Below, in pieces: positions 19,911 through 29,498 of a DNA stretch of 64,000 nucleotides (its first letter is position 1; each line of letters starts with the position of its first letter). Origin of the DNA: an uncultured Cellvibrionales bacterium (lineage in GTDB: Bacteria > Pseudomonadota > Gammaproteobacteria > Pseudomonadales > Dasaniaceae); the NCBI GenBank assembly GCA_913019905.1, contig CAJVZD010000012.1, forward strand, positions 1-64,000, in the 5' to 3' direction. The notes under the pieces are model-generated. The model searched no databases and was not told where the DNA came from. It was given only the letters and a program-made list of their open reading frames with translations. The position numbers and the translations under genes were made by a program.

Positions 19911-20972
19911 ATGCTAAATATTTTTTCTTTTCTTATTCTCATCATTTTTTCACAAATCACCATCGCCCAAAATTCTGAGCCAGTTACTGATGGTAAGTTA
20001 GACGATGAAAAATGGTATCAGATTGAGTTAGTGGTTTACGCCAATATGAATGAATCCTCAGCGGGCAATGAGCTATGGGACCAAGAGTTAAGTCTAAACT
20101 ATCCAGATAATAGCGTCTTACTGATTAACCCGTTTAAAGAAAACGACTCCGAATACTTACCATCGTCGTTAGAGGAGGTCATTTTTCAAACCCCAAACAT
20201 TCCCCACGACCTCCCCGAACGACCATTCACCTTGCTTCAACCAGAAGACATGCAACTGTTAAACGCGGTCAAAAAAATTGCATCACAAAAAGATTTTCGA
20301 CTACTCTTTCACGGCGCCTGGCGTCAATTTATCTCACCTAGAGATAAATCAGAGAACATTGTAATCACTGGCGGCGATCAATTCGATAACCACTTTGAAC
20401 TCGAGGGAACCATAAAACTAGGTGTCGAACGATATTTGCATATCGAAACCGACCTGTGGCTAAACACCTTTACCAGTAATATTGGTTTGCTCGAAACCCC
20501 CTGGCAGTTATTACCCCGACGACCATCAGCCCAAAAACACCCAACAGATTGGCAGGAAAAGAACACCGAACCGGGCTTCGATCCGCTCTCAGAAAGTCAA
20601 GCACAGTCGTTGAAATCGAATCGGTTGACGGACAGCGCTCAAATATCGGAAGACGCACTTGTCGAGCTATTTGGGAATCAGTTTTCAGTGGAACGAACCG
20701 TCGCGCTACGTCAAAAACGCCGTATGCGCAGTAACGAATTGCATTACCTTGACCACCCGCTAATGGGGCTTCTGGTTAAAGTTACGCCGTATGAAAGACC
20801 CTTGCCGCCTATTGAAGATTCTCCAGAAGAGGAAGAACGGAATTATGGCGAGTATAACAAAAATTATAAGGTAATTAAGAACAACAATGCCGATTCGTCT
20901 TCAGCTGACTCAACAGTTCTTACGCCACCTAAACCAGCTTCACAACTTCTTCAAGAAGCTGACGAACCTTGA
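19911..20972 (+). CDS. CsiV-like periplasmic protein
   Basis: A 353-residue exported protein: hydrophobic signal at residues 1-19, cleavable before Gln20. The mature N terminus has WYQIELVVYANMNES and the C-terminal half has LGVERYLHIETDLWL and HYLDHPLMGLLVKVTPYE, both typical of the CsiV family (PF10972). In Vibrio cholerae CsiV binds peptidoglycan and activates LpoA for wall synthesis; transfer of that role here is inference. The last 40 residues are acidic and Ser/Pro-rich. It lies 214 bases after mfd, with only a short unconvincing frame between. Its 3' end overlaps the convergent mtnP by 44 bases. Confidence 0.75.
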   Translation: MLNIFSFLILIIFSQITIAQNSEPVTDGKLDDEKWYQIELVVYANMNESSAGNELWDQELSLNYPDNSVLLINPFKENDSEYLPSSLEEVIFQTPNIPHDLPERPFTLLQPEDMQLLNAVKKIASQKDFRLLFHGAWRQFISPRDKSENIVITGGDQFDNHFELEGTIKLGVERYLHIETDLWLNTFTSNIGLLETPWQLLPRRPSAQKHPTDWQEKNTEPGFDPLSESQAQSLKSNRLTDSAQISEDALVELFGNQFSVERTVALRQKRRMRSNELHYLDHPLMGLLVKVTPYERPLPPIEDSPEEEERNYGEYNKNYKVIKNNNADSSSADSTVLTPPKPASQLLQEADEP

Positions 20973-21690
20973 TCATACCGGTATCAATAACCTGATGTAT
21001 TTCCTGCATGGTAATTAGTGAGTTACTTCTACCGGCGGCAGGATTGACTACCAAACATATGCTCGCGTAATCTATAGCTAACTCCCTCGCCAATGCCGCC
21101 TCAGGCATCATCGTCATGCCGACGATGTCACTGCCGTCTTTCTCTAAGCGGTTAATTTCAGCAGCTGTTTCCAAACGAGGTCCTTGCGTCACCGCATAAA
21201 CCGCTTTATCAACAATACTTAAGTGGATATTTTCAGAGGCTTTAATCAAAGAAGACCTTAATGATTCGCTAAAAGGAAACGTGAAATCAATGTGTGAAAG
21301 CTCGTTGTCGACTCCTGGATATGAATTGCCGTCAAAAAAGGTATGTTCTCGACCGTAGCTATAATCCACCAGTTGATCGGGAACGACAATGGTGCCTGCG
21401 GGCATATCCCGGTGAATACCACCCACAGCATTAACGCCAATAACCCGGGTGACGCCTTTGTTTTTTAGAGCCCACATGTTCGCGCGGTAATTGATTTTGT
21501 CGGGCGGTATGGTATGTGGGCTGCCATGACGCGCAAGAAAAACTAAAGCAGTTCCCTCTCGTTCGCTACAAATCATCGGCGCTGAAATGGAACCAAAAGG
21601 TGTTTGCGTTTCTTGTTCGACACTGCCCTCTTGAAACTCATTGAGACCCGTGCCACCTATTATGGCCAGTGATGTCTTTCTTGCTCTCAT
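20929..21690 (-). CDS. mtnP: S-methyl-5'-thioinosine / methylthioadenosine phosphorylase family protein
   Basis: Phosphorolytic cleavage of the 5'-methylthio-nucleoside made during polyamine synthesis, for methionine and purine salvage. The 253-residue protein has the purine-nucleoside phosphorylase family-2 motifs: GGTGLNEF, the phosphate-site FLARHGSPHTIPPDKINYRAN, VTQGPRLETAAEI and GMTMMPEAALARELAIDYA. The P. aeruginosa homologue, in what I recall as the same neighbourhood, prefers methylthioinosine. The VNPAAGRSN segment here fits that branch, but substrate preference is inference. It is 9 bases after the MscS gene, so the two are probably cotranscribed. Confidence 0.88.
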   Translation of the reverse strand: MRARKTSLAIIGGTGLNEFQEGSVEQETQTPFGSISAPMICSEREGTALVFLARHGSPHTIPPDKINYRANMWALKNKGVTRVIGVNAVGGIHRDMPAGTIVVPDQLVDYSYGREHTFFDGNSYPGVDNELSHIDFTFPFSESLRSSLIKASENIHLSIVDKAVYAVTQGPRLETAAEINRLEKDGSDIVGMTMMPEAALARELAIDYASICLVVNPAAGRSNSLITMQEIHQVIDTGMIKVRQLLEEVVKLV

Positions 21691-21699
21691 GGTAAATCC

Positions 21700-22803
21700 T
21701 TATTCGCTACGCTGACCAAGCAAAATTTCGTTGGGGATATTCAATGTTGAAGTCGGGTAGGCGATGTCTGCACCGTGCTCCTTAATAATATCCAACACAC
21801 TTAATAAGATTCTTTGTTTAACCTCGTGAAATTCAATCCAGTCGGTCGTTCGCGTAAACGTGTAAATAAAGAAATCCAATGAGGACGCACTAAATGCGTT
21901 GAAGTTAACTATTAGCGTTTGGGTATTATCAATATCGGGGTGCTCTTGCAACATGTCTTTAACCTGCTGAATGATCGACTCAACAGAACTAGCGTCGTCA
22001 TATCGCACACCGATGGTTTCGTAGATGCGACGATTCTTCATTCTCGAAGGGTTTTCTACAGAAATATGGGCAAAGGTAGAATTCGGCACATAGAGTGGTC
22101 GCTTGTTAAAGGTTCTGATGCGCGTTTGACGCCAGCCAATATGTTCAACGGTCCCCTCAATTTCCTGATCCGGAGACCTAATCCAATCACCGACTGCAAA
22201 CGGCCGATCCAAATAAATCATTAAGCCCCCAAAAAAATTGGACAGGAGGTCTTTTGCTGCGAAACCAACCGCAATTCCGCCCACCCCACCAAACGCCAAC
22301 ACACCGGAAATACTGTAACCCAGTGTTTGCATCGCTACCAAAGAGGCAGTAAGAAGAACCGTTATTCGAACCAGCTTGCCTAGCGCTAAAACTGTGGTCG
22401 CATCTACCGGCTCGGACGTATATTCCGCCGACACCAGACGCTGTTCGACCTGTTTAATCAACCTGATAAGAAACCAACTGAGTAAGCCCCACACCAACAA
22501 TTGCCTCGCAGGAGAAATACTCGAAAAAATAGCGGCATTCGATTGGACGATTAGAATTTCAATTACCAAACTAAATCCCGATAACCAAATAAGGAAGAAC
22601 GCCGGCCTTCGCGCAGATTCTAGTAGCGCGTCATCCCACAAATTAACCGTTTTCTTCAACTGACGTTCTAGCTTGGAAAACAAAAAACGCGCAAAATAAC
22701 TGACGAATAGTGTGACTAGAATTACAAGGAATACTTTCCATAACCAAGGATATGAGTCTAATTTCAAACCCAGTAGATGAGTTTCAACTTGTGACGAGTT
22801 CAT
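21700..22803 (-). CDS. MscS-family mechanosensitive channel
   Basis: A 367-residue inner-membrane protein with four to five hydrophobic helices in the first 190 residues, then the MscS pore-lining and beta-domain signature GVGGIAVGFAAKDLLSNFFGG and MIYLDRPFAVGDWIRS, followed by the cytoplasmic domain. Channels of this family open under membrane tension and release solutes on osmotic downshift. It is longer than E. coli MscS (286 residues) because of extra N-terminal helices, and closer to YnaI/YbdG-like members. Whether it gates on tension cannot be told from sequence. Confidence 0.9.
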   Translation of the reverse strand: MNSSQVETHLLGLKLDSYPWLWKVFLVILVTLFVSYFARFLFSKLERQLKKTVNLWDDALLESARRPAFFLIWLSGFSLVIEILIVQSNAAIFSSISPARQLLVWGLLSWFLIRLIKQVEQRLVSAEYTSEPVDATTVLALGKLVRITVLLTASLVAMQTLGYSISGVLAFGGVGGIAVGFAAKDLLSNFFGGLMIYLDRPFAVGDWIRSPDQEIEGTVEHIGWRQTRIRTFNKRPLYVPNSTFAHISVENPSRMKNRRIYETIGVRYDDASSVESIIQQVKDMLQEHPDIDNTQTLIVNFNAFSASSLDFFIYTFTRTTDWIEFHEVKQRILLSVLDIIKEHGADIAYPTSTLNIPNEILLGQRSE

Positions 22804-23110
22804 TCGGTATACTCAGATTAATTTAATTGTCTGCGATCAATGTTAGCTGTTTTTAAAGAAATATCATCGCGAAGTTTTTATACAAATTTATATCGATACC
22901 AAGCAATAATATACCTAAAACATATAAAAAACCCGGCAGAAAAACAGTTTTTTTGAAGCCTTCAAGATAAGCCCTTGAATAACTGATGGTTTTTTAATTT
23001 GATCAAATAACATCCAACCCAACAAAAAAAGATGCCTTTCAATTTGGCACTGGACAGTCATAAGGAACATGTTATTTTGAATTCTAGAAATTGCATAAAG
23101 GGGTGTAGCG
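22804..23110. other. Intergenic region between divergent mscS and DUF6763 genes
   Basis: AT-rich, 307 bases, should hold both promoters. I see no clear operator or hairpin. The DUF6763 ribosome binding site (AAGGGGTG) is at its right end. Confidence 0.5.
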
Positions 23111-23431
23111 ATGAATCTTTCTATTCCGAGTGTCGGGAAATGGTATAAAGAATTACAGCAGGGGACTATTTTTGAAGTTGTTTCGGTTGACGAATCAGAA
23201 CAAACCATTGAGACACAACTCATCGATGGTGAGGTCAGCGACTATGATTTTGACAGCTGGAAACAACTTCTCTTCGAAGAGGTAGAAGAACCCGAAAATT
23301 GGAGTAATGCCTATGAAATGAACACGGAGGATTTTCTTGATTCTGACGCAGCAATACACCCCGACGAATGGAACAACCCGATAAACTTAATTGAAACCGA
23401 TATTGTCAATGGAATTTTTGACGACGTATAA
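23111..23431 (+). CDS. DUF6763 family protein
   Basis: A 106-residue very acidic soluble protein. It opens with SVGKWYKELQQGTIFEVVSVDESEQTIETQ, where a short beta-barrel-like segment is followed by DYDFDSWKQL, and ends in an acidic tail (NPINLIETDIVNGIFDDV). Conserved in gammaproteobacteria without assigned function. The start is supported by AAGGGGTG 7 bases before the ATG. It stands alone between the mscS promoter region and the lexA leader. Confidence 0.8.
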   Translation: MNLSIPSVGKWYKELQQGTIFEVVSVDESEQTIETQLIDGEVSDYDFDSWKQLLFEEVEEPENWSNAYEMNTEDFLDSDAAIHPDEWNNPINLIETDIVNGIFDDV

Positions 23432-23593
23432 ATTGCAAAAAATTTCACAGGAAGTACCGAGTAGCAATTCGAACTCGACACAAGCAGGGAAGATATCTCC
23501 TCTATTGTCATGCACTGGCTTTTAATCTTCGACTTATCGATATCAGATTTCGACGTCCGAAAAAAACTGATTAATTTCTTGCAGACCCCGAAA

Positions 23594-23613
23594 TACTGTA
23601 TATAATCACAGAT
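23594..23613 (+). promoter_or_regulatory. LexA-binding SOS box
   Basis: Contains a perfect CTGT-N8-ACAG core (23596-23611) inside TACTGTATATAATCACAGAT, matching the gammaproteobacterial LexA consensus. It lies 248 bases before the lexA start, further than usual. Confidence 0.85.
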
Positions 23614-23632
23614 ACTGTATATAAAACCATAG
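23613..23632 (+). promoter_or_regulatory. Second, weaker SOS-box-like site
   Basis: TACTGTATATAAAACCATAG immediately follows the first box. The left half (TACTGTATATA) is perfect and the right half-site (CCAT instead of ACAG) is degenerate. Two adjacent boxes also precede lexA in E. coli. The TATATAAAA run could overlap a -10 element. Confidence 0.5.
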
Positions 23633-23746
23633 GCGAACTTTCCGTTTGCCGAAAGTGTTAACTAGTTCGGATATTGTATGTCAATACGATCTTCCTCACG
23701 GATAGCAGTACCGCTATCATTGCAGGCAGTACCTCAATGCCATAGC

Positions 23747-23820
23747 AGTTGATCAAGATCATAGTAGATTCTCAGTTGGTCAATGCCGGATAGATGCTCA
23801 ATAACATAATAGTTGCTCAA
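23747..23820. repeat. Three AGTTGNTCAA decamers in the lexA leader
   Basis: AGTTGATCAA (23747-23756), AGTTGGTCAA (23774-23783) and AGTTGCTCAA (23811-23820) differ only at the sixth base. GATGCTCAAT near 23795 is a partial fourth copy. A GATAGC/GCTATC inverted repeat (23701-23718) lies just before them. They fall between the SOS boxes and the lexA start and are not coding. Regulatory or slippage-derived origin is undecided. Confidence 0.6.
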
Positions 23821-23860
23821 TATCGTATATTAAGTCCTCACCGCGCAAGGAAAATAAGAA

Positions 23861-24463
23861 ATGACAAAACTCACGCAACGACAGGCTGAAGTTCTGGAGC
23901 TGATCAAAAATCACATTGACGAAACAGGCTTCCCCCCAACTCGCGCCGACATTGCCCGAAAACTGGGATTCAAATCAGCAAACGCTGCGGAAGAACATCT
24001 GAAAGCTTTATCTCGCAAGGGTGCTATCGAAATGATAGCAGGAGCATCGAGGGGCATTCGAATCGCTGATACTGGCCCCAAGGGAATACCGATTGTTGGT
24101 CAAGTTGCCGCAGGTAGTCCAATTCTTGCGCAAGAACATATAGAAGATTATTGTGAGATGCCCTCTTCTTTCTTTCACCCTTCTGCGGATTACTTCTTAC
24201 GTGTTCGAGGGGATAGCATGATTGATATTGGGATTTTTGAAAATGACTTGCTAGCAGTACACAAGACAACAGAAGCGGAAAATGGTGATATAGTTATTGC
24301 CAGAATTGATGACGAAGTAACAGTAAAAAGACTTCGAAAAACCCGTAGCAAATTTCAGGTTTTGCTACTACCCGAAAATAAGGACTACTCGCCGATTGAA
24401 GTCGATCTACGGCACCAGGATTTTGCAATAGAAGGGCTTAGTGTTGGTATTGTCAGGCGCTAA
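23861..24463 (+). CDS. lexA: SOS repressor LexA
   Basis: Represses DNA-damage genes and cleaves itself when RecA filaments form. The 200-residue protein has a winged helix in residues 1-70 ([14 protein letters not shown] recognition region), the scissile Ala84-Gly85 in QVAAGSP, the catalytic serine S119 in RGDSM and the catalytic lysine K156 in VTVKRL, at the same numbering as E. coli. The start ATG follows AAGGAAAATAAGAA. Autoregulation is expected from the upstream SOS box. No sulA-like gene follows, unlike in pseudomonads as I recall. Confidence 0.98.
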   Translation: MTKLTQRQAEVLELIKNHIDETGFPPTRADIARKLGFKSANAAEEHLKALSRKGAIEMIAGASRGIRIADTGPKGIPIVGQVAAGSPILAQEHIEDYCEMPSSFFHPSADYFLRVRGDSMIDIGIFENDLLAVHKTTEAENGDIVIARIDDEVTVKRLRKTRSKFQVLLLPENKDYSPIEVDLRHQDFAIEGLSVGIVRR

Positions 24464-24466
24464 GAT

Positions 24467-24590
24467 AGCTACGAATAGCTCGCTAGAGCTCATCAATGAC
24501 CCAGATCAATCGACCCAGACGGATTGTTCGGATTAATAGCTCAGACAGCTCGTAAATAGCCCACTTAGCTAGCTGCGAGCGAGCTAAGCT
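24467..24590. repeat. Cluster of AGCT motifs after lexA
   Basis: Nine AGCT tetramers occur in about 125 bases, several within ATAGCTC or ACAGCTC, including the tandem TTAGCTAGCT. The stretch is non-coding, between lexA and the next gene. It looks like a product of local duplication, not a single hairpin. Confidence 0.6.
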
Positions 24591-24652
24591 TGCATATCGG
24601 ATGGAGCGGATCAGACTGTCAGTCCGCTATTCGGCATAGGTTGATGCAGGGC

Positions 24653-24922
24653 TTAATGAATCACTCTGTCGTTATCAGCTTCAGAATCGTCGCTGAGTAA
24701 TTTTTCTTCCTGTGACTCCATACCCTCTCGGCTAATATGTGCCACTACCTGCAGGCCCGCGTGAATCATTGCTTTAGCAACATCTAATTTGGCCTCATCG
24801 ATAAACGCTTCGGACTCGTCTGAAAAACGTATACTGACCAGCGGCTCGCCGTCGTCGTCTGCCCGCTGTAAAACTATTTCCCCATCTGCCAATTGTACGA
24901 TTTCCAAAAATGATGATGCCAC
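24653..24922 (-). CDS. Small conserved hypothetical protein
   Basis: An 89-residue acidic protein with a GTG start (24922) behind GGGA. It begins MASSFLEIVQLADGEIVLQR, has a short beta-rich N-terminal half (EPLVSIRFSDESEAFI) and a helical middle (AKLDVAKAMIHAGLQVVAHI), and ends in an acidic tail. From memory, a similar small gene sits between lexA/sulA and topA in pseudomonads. No function is known to me and no catalytic residues are evident. Confidence 0.75.
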   Translation of the reverse strand: MASSFLEIVQLADGEIVLQRADDDGEPLVSIRFSDESEAFIDEAKLDVAKAMIHAGLQVVAHISREGMESQEEKLLSDDSEADNDRVIH

Positions 24923-25096
24923 TTTAATTCCCGTAATAAGTTATATAACTGCCAAACACTGGCTAAATTTGCACTTTGTCGATTAACCGCCAATAATCAT
25001 ATCATACGCCCATACGACGTTATCCACATATTTGCGGTGAACAGTGTCATTACGTTCAAATCTGATGCTCGCAGAAAATGAGATTTTATGCTTTTG

Positions 25097-27742
25097 TTAA
25101 GCCTTCTTTTTTGGCTTTTTTGCTGGTGCCTCCTGAACCTGCCACTTTCCATCACTATAAAATGCTTTCCATCCCGACGGCTTACCGTCTATCTCGGATT
25201 GAACATATTGTTCTTTCGTTTTACGGCTATAACGAATAATCGTTTTATTTCCGTCAGAGTCTTCTGTTGGCGCTTTAAACAGATGTGCATATTTAATATC
25301 TATGGCATCTTTATAAGGCATTATCTCATCAACTAATGGGGCTCGGGTTTCACGGTTCTTAGGAAAATTACTTGCTGCTAGGAACATACCCGCGGCACCG
25401 TCACGTAACACATAGTGATCATCGACTTTCAAACATGCCAGCTCTGGCATTGGAACTGGGTCCATTTTTGGCGGTGCAGCTTCTCCGTTTCGCAACAACT
25501 TGCGTGTATTTTTACACTCTTCGGCTGTGCAACCAAAATACTTTCCGAACCTCCCGGATTTTAGCTGCATTTCAGCACCACACTTATCACAGTCTAGGAC
25601 TGGGCCTTCGTACCCTTTTATTTTATAAGCTCCGTGCTCAATCTCGAAACCAGCGCAATCGGGATTATTCCCGCAAACATGCAGCTTTCTGCTTTCATCG
25701 ATCAAATAACTGTCCATTGCCGTATTGCAAATCGCGCAACGATGTTTGGATATCAATAATCGTGACTCTCCTTCATCGTCATCGTCAGCGCTGACTGCCT
25801 CATCACCTCTGACAAGGTTGATCGTACTTTTACAACGTTCCTTCGGCGGCAGGGCGTAGCCTGAACAACCTAGGAAGACACCCGTCGTCGCAGTGCGAAT
25901 CTGCATGTTTCTACTACATTGTGGACATTCAATATCAACCTCTGTCGGTTGATTTTCCCGCATACCGCCCTCATCGGCACTCGCTTCACTGACCTGCTTT
26001 TTAAAATTTTCATAGAAGTTATTTAGCAAATTTTTCCACGGTAACCTAGCTTCCGCCACATCATCAAGGGATTCTTCCATTTTTGCTGTGAAGCTGTAAT
26101 CAAGTAGATCAGTGAAACTTTCGACTAATCGCTCAGTTACCACGTCCCCCATTTTTTCAGCATAAAACCGTCTGTTCTCAACGCGCACATAACCTCGATC
26201 CTGAATCGTCGAGATAATTGCGGCATAGGTTGAAGGCCGACCTATACCCTGCTTTTCGAGCTCTTTAACTAAACTTGCTTCACTATACCGTGGGGACGGC
26301 TTGGTAAAATGCTGACTCGGATCCAATTTATCGAGCGTCAATATGTCATCAACTTTAACATCGGGTAAAATAACATCTTCATCTTTCTTTGCGACGGGCG
26401 GTACGACCTTCATGAACCCGTCAAAACGCATTACCCGACCACGGGTTCGCAACTCAAAGGGACCTGCACTAACCACAATACTGCTACTGGTGAACTGCGC
26501 CGGGACCATCTGACAAGCAATGAATTGACGCCATATTAATTCATACAGCCGTTCCGCATCACGCTCCATCTTTTGAAGCTGGGTCGGTTCCATTGTTACT
26601 TCAGAAGGCCGAATTGCTTCGTGAGCTTCCTGTGCACCTTTTTTACTGGAATAGTTAATCGCTTCTTTCGGTAGATATTTATCCCCATATTTACTATCAA
26701 TGAAGTCGCGACAGGATGCCACCGCATCGGCACTCAAGTTGGTCGAATCCGTCCTCATATAAGTGATGTAACCCGCCTCGTACAAGCGCTGCGCCATCAT
26801 CATGGTCTTCTTCACACCGAAGCTTAGACGCGTACTCGCAGCTTGCTGAAGCGTCGATGTAATAAAGGGCGCCGAAGGTTTGGATTGAGTAGGCTTGTCA
26901 TCACGTTTGCTGACAACAAAAGGCTGTAACTTTAATGCCTCAAGGGCAGCAGTAGTTTGTTCTTCGGTATTGGGACGAAAGTTATTTCCATCCTGCCTCT
27001 TTACTTCAAGCCGTAGCTTCCCGGCGGGAGCGTTGGCGTCGGCAAAAACTTGCCAAAATTCCTCTGGCACAAAAGCGCGTATCTCTCGTTCACGCTCCAC
27101 AACGATTCGAGTGGCAACCGACTGAACGCGACCTGCCGACAGGCCACGAGCGACTTTTGCCCATAACAATGGAGACACCATATACCCGACTACCCGGTCG
27201 AGAAACCGTCGAGCTTGCTGGGCATTAACACGGTGAATATCTAGCTGTCCCGGTGCTTCGAAAGCCTCTGTGATCGCTTTCTTGGTGATTTCATTAAATA
27301 CTACCCGCCGATAGCGACTGTCATCACCCCCTATTGCCTCTTTTAAATGCCAAGCGATAGCCTCTCCCTCTCTATCCAAATCCGTCGCGAGATAGATAAA
27401 TTCAGCGTCTTCGGCTAAAGCTCTCAGTTCGTTAACAACTTTTTCTTTACCGGGAAGTATTTGGTATTGAGCATCCCAGTCATTTTCCGGATCAATACCC
27501 ATACGCTTTATCAATTGAGACTGGCTTTTTGTCTTTCTATATTCAGCCTTTTTTTCAGGTGACATTTTCCTGGTAGCAGCGGCGGCTTTCGCTCGTTCTT
27601 TAGGGTCAACTTTGGAGGCTCCAGCAGTGGGTAAATCTCGAATGTGCCCAACACTCGATTTCACGACAAAATCCTTTCCAAGATATTTATTGATAGTCTT
27701 TGCTTTGGCTGGAGACTCTACGATGACAAGTGATTTTCCCAT
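25097..27742 (-). CDS. topA: DNA topoisomerase I
   Basis: Type IA enzyme that relaxes negative supercoils. The 881-residue protein has an N-terminal Toprim domain ([14 protein letters not shown] and [12 protein letters not shown] near residue 121). The active-site tyrosine Y328 is in [25 protein letters not shown] follows, then three C-terminal zinc ribbons with CPQC, CAIC and CDKC cysteine pairs. The extreme C terminus is lysine-rich ([10 protein letters not shown]). Length and arrangement match the Pseudomonas-type enzyme. Confidence 0.98.
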   Translation of the reverse strand: MGKSLVIVESPAKAKTINKYLGKDFVVKSSVGHIRDLPTAGASKVDPKERAKAAAATRKMSPEKKAEYRKTKSQSQLIKRMGIDPENDWDAQYQILPGKEKVVNELRALAEDAEFIYLATDLDREGEAIAWHLKEAIGGDDSRYRRVVFNEITKKAITEAFEAPGQLDIHRVNAQQARRFLDRVVGYMVSPLLWAKVARGLSAGRVQSVATRIVVEREREIRAFVPEEFWQVFADANAPAGKLRLEVKRQDGNNFRPNTEEQTTAALEALKLQPFVVSKRDDKPTQSKPSAPFITSTLQQAASTRLSFGVKKTMMMAQRLYEAGYITYMRTDSTNLSADAVASCRDFIDSKYGDKYLPKEAINYSSKKGAQEAHEAIRPSEVTMEPTQLQKMERDAERLYELIWRQFIACQMVPAQFTSSSIVVSAGPFELRTRGRVMRFDGFMKVVPPVAKKDEDVILPDVKVDDILTLDKLDPSQHFTKPSPRYSEASLVKELEKQGIGRPSTYAAIISTIQDRGYVRVENRRFYAEKMGDVVTERLVESFTDLLDYSFTAKMEESLDDVAEARLPWKNLLNNFYENFKKQVSEASADEGGMRENQPTEVDIECPQCSRNMQIRTATTGVFLGCSGYALPPKERCKSTINLVRGDEAVSADDDDEGESRLLISKHRCAICNTAMDSYLIDESRKLHVCGNNPDCAGFEIEHGAYKIKGYEGPVLDCDKCGAEMQLKSGRFGKYFGCTAEECKNTRKLLRNGEAAPPKMDPVPMPELACLKVDDHYVLRDGAAGMFLAASNFPKNRETRAPLVDEIMPYKDAIDIKYAHLFKAPTEDSDGNKTIIRYSRKTKEQYVQSEIDGKPSGWKAFYSDGKWQVQEAPAKKPKKKA

Positions 27743-28066
27743 TTTATCCTTCTAAGTTCTGTTTACGACATTCCGACGGCGGAATAATCCGACATATATA
27801 AGACCTGTTGAACCGGTGGTCAAGTCGCCTTTGATTTTTTTTATTTGAAGACATTCCTTAATAACCCCACAAATTGTAAAGTTAAGCATAGGAGCCAAAG
27901 TCGCTAAGTCGAGGATATAACAATAGTTTTTACTCAACTGGTGAAACCAAACACAGAGAAAAACAGATTATTTAATAACCAAAAACTGTCAAAAAATATT
28001 TTTCTCTCCAGCGGAAATAAAAGCCTATATCAATAGAAAGACGAATCTAACTCAATTTCCCCCAAG
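27743..28066. other. Intergenic region upstream of topA
   Basis: 324 bases with no credible gene. AT-rich; it should carry the topA promoter, which I cannot place with confidence. Confidence 0.5.
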
Positions 28067-28282
28067 TCATTCACCGACATAGGAAAATCGAGACTGCTCT
28101 AAGCCTTCAATCACCACCGTTTCCAAAAACATGCTTAACGGCCGCACCCACAATCCCCTCTCACCATATAACGCCCTATATACGACCAAACTTTCCTCTG
28201 TTTCCGTATGTTTTGCGATACCGACTACGTCATACTCTTGCCCTTTATAATGACGGTATTTTCCTAATTTGACTAAACTCAT
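28067..28282 (-). CDS. DUF1653 domain protein
   Basis: A 71-residue protein matching DUF1653: GKYRHYKGQEYDVVGIAKHTETEESLVVYRALYGERGLWVRPLSMFLE, which covers almost the whole protein. The compact beta-rich fold is found widely as a single domain of unknown role. The start is well supported by AGGTGA four bases before the ATG. It shares orientation with the gene at 28405 upstream and topA downstream. Confidence 0.88.
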   Translation of the reverse strand: MSLVKLGKYRHYKGQEYDVVGIAKHTETEESLVVYRALYGERGLWVRPLSMFLETVVIEGLEQSRFSYVGE

Positions 28283-28404
28283 TAAATCACCTGATGGCTA
28301 TGTACTGTGTATCGAAAAACACTGGTTAGGCAAACATTGTGTAGACGAACATTGTGTCGGAATTATGTATTGCGATAAACCGTATCGCGTTCTTCTGAAT
28401 AGAG
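28283..28404. other. Short intergenic stretch with a 15-bp-spaced repeat
   Basis: AACATTGTGT occurs at 28333-28342 and again at 28348-28357, within a longer similarity (GCAAACATTGTGTAGAC / CGAACATTGTGTCGG). No gene seen. Confidence 0.5.
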
Positions 28405-28896
28405 CTAAGCACTTTCCAACATTGCGATTTTTTTATCCATTAGATCCAGTTGGTTTTTGAAGATCAGAACGTCTTCGACGGAGCCGTGCTCGGACCAGTA
28501 AATACCGTACCACAACGCCGTCATCTCCAACGCAACAACATCGCTAGGTAGCGCCGCTAATGCTTCTTGCAAACACAAAAAATAGGCATTGTGGCTTTTA
28601 GGGATATCTTGCTCCGCCCCGTCCCTCAGACAAAGAACTTGAAGACCGCTATCCTCAGACACGCCCTTACGATTAGGTTTATTTCTTGGCAGTCGATAGG
28701 CAACACCTTCAACAGAGTCTTCTTTTCTGACTTTGGCGCGGTGTACTTGCGGAAGATGACAGATTTTCACATGAAAACCTAACTCCAAAGCCTTATCACG
28801 CAGTTTCATCTGACGTTTTTGCTTTGAACTTGGCATAAGTCCGAAGATTGGTCCAACTACAACAGCGATCAAAATCAATATAATCAGATAATTCAA
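28405..28896 (-). CDS. Membrane-anchored protein of unknown function
   Basis: About 163 residues. The frame opens at a TTG (28911), but an AAGGGGG run precedes the TTG at 28896 by five bases, so I start there. One N-terminal membrane helix (NYLIILILIAVVVGPIFGL) is followed by a basic linker (SSKQKRQMKLRDKALELGF) and a soluble domain with WYGIYWSEHG near the C terminus, ending in a helix. By position it corresponds to a conserved unknown between topA and a universal stress protein gene in pseudomonads. I know no function. Topology suggests a cytoplasmic domain tethered to the inner membrane. Confidence 0.75.
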   Translation of the reverse strand: MNYLIILILIAVVVGPIFGLMPSSKQKRQMKLRDKALELGFHVKICHLPQVHRAKVRKEDSVEGVAYRLPRNKPNRKGVSEDSGLQVLCLRDGAEQDIPKSHNAYFLCLQEALAALPSDVVALEMTALWYGIYWSEHGSVEDVLIFKNQLDLMDKKIAMLESA

Positions 28897-29019
28897 CAAC
28901 ACCCCCTTCAAATAGTGGACAAACTCTAGGTTTATATTTTATATTTTGTATAACTAGACATTGCGGCAAATCTATACCTTAATTAACCCTAAAGATAGCT
29001 ATTCTATGAGGAATTCCCT

Positions 29020-29457
29020 ATGAGCGACTTTAAAACCGTACTGTTAGCAATAGATCTTTCGGAGGAAGCTGTTCAAGTTGCTAACAAGGCGCATTCGTTA
29101 GCAAAAAATAGTGGTGCCAGCTTGCATGTTATCCACGTTATTGAACCGCTTAGTTTTGCCTATGGTGGTGATATTCCCATGGATTTTTCCGGCATTCAAG
29201 ACGAAATTCAAAAGCAGGCAAAATCACAGCTGTCGACTTTCTCTGCAAAATATGACATTTCGGCTGACTGCCAACATATTGTTATCGGCCGTCCCGAAAC
29301 TGAAATCCACGCCGTAGCTGAAGAGCTAAATGCGGATTTAGTCGTTGTCGGCAGCCACGGTCGTCACGGTCTGGCTCTATTGCTCGGTTCAACAGCTAAC
29401 GGTGTTTTACATGGCGCTGGGTGTGATGTACTCGCAGTGCGGGTAGAAGATAATTAA
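29020..29457 (+). CDS. Universal stress protein, UspA family
   Basis: A 145-residue single-domain Usp protein: KTVLLAIDLSEEAVQVANKA at the start, VIHVIEPL after the first helix, and the ATP-binding loop VGSHGRHGLALLLGSTANGV near residue 110. The G-x2-G and GST spacing indicates an ATP-binding type. Family members help survival under starvation, oxygen limitation or membrane stress; the trigger here is not visible. Ribosome binding site is GAGGAA, 7 bases upstream. A GC-rich hairpin follows the gene. Confidence 0.93.
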   Translation: MSDFKTVLLAIDLSEEAVQVANKAHSLAKNSGASLHVIHVIEPLSFAYGGDIPMDFSGIQDEIQKQAKSQLSTFSAKYDISADCQHIVIGRPETEIHAVAEELNADLVVVGSHGRHGLALLLGSTANGVLHGAGCDVLAVRVEDN

Positions 29458-29462
29458 TCAAC

Positions 29463-29498
29463 GCCCTACCGGTGTATCGAGTGATATCCCGGTAGGGC
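29463..29498 (+). terminator. Hairpin after the universal stress gene
   Basis: Perfect 10-bp stem GCCCTACCGG (29463-29472) with CCGGTAGGGC (29489-29498) and a 16-base loop, just after the Usp stop. There is no U-tract, so it may be an mRNA-stabilising end or a weak terminator. Confidence 0.6.
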
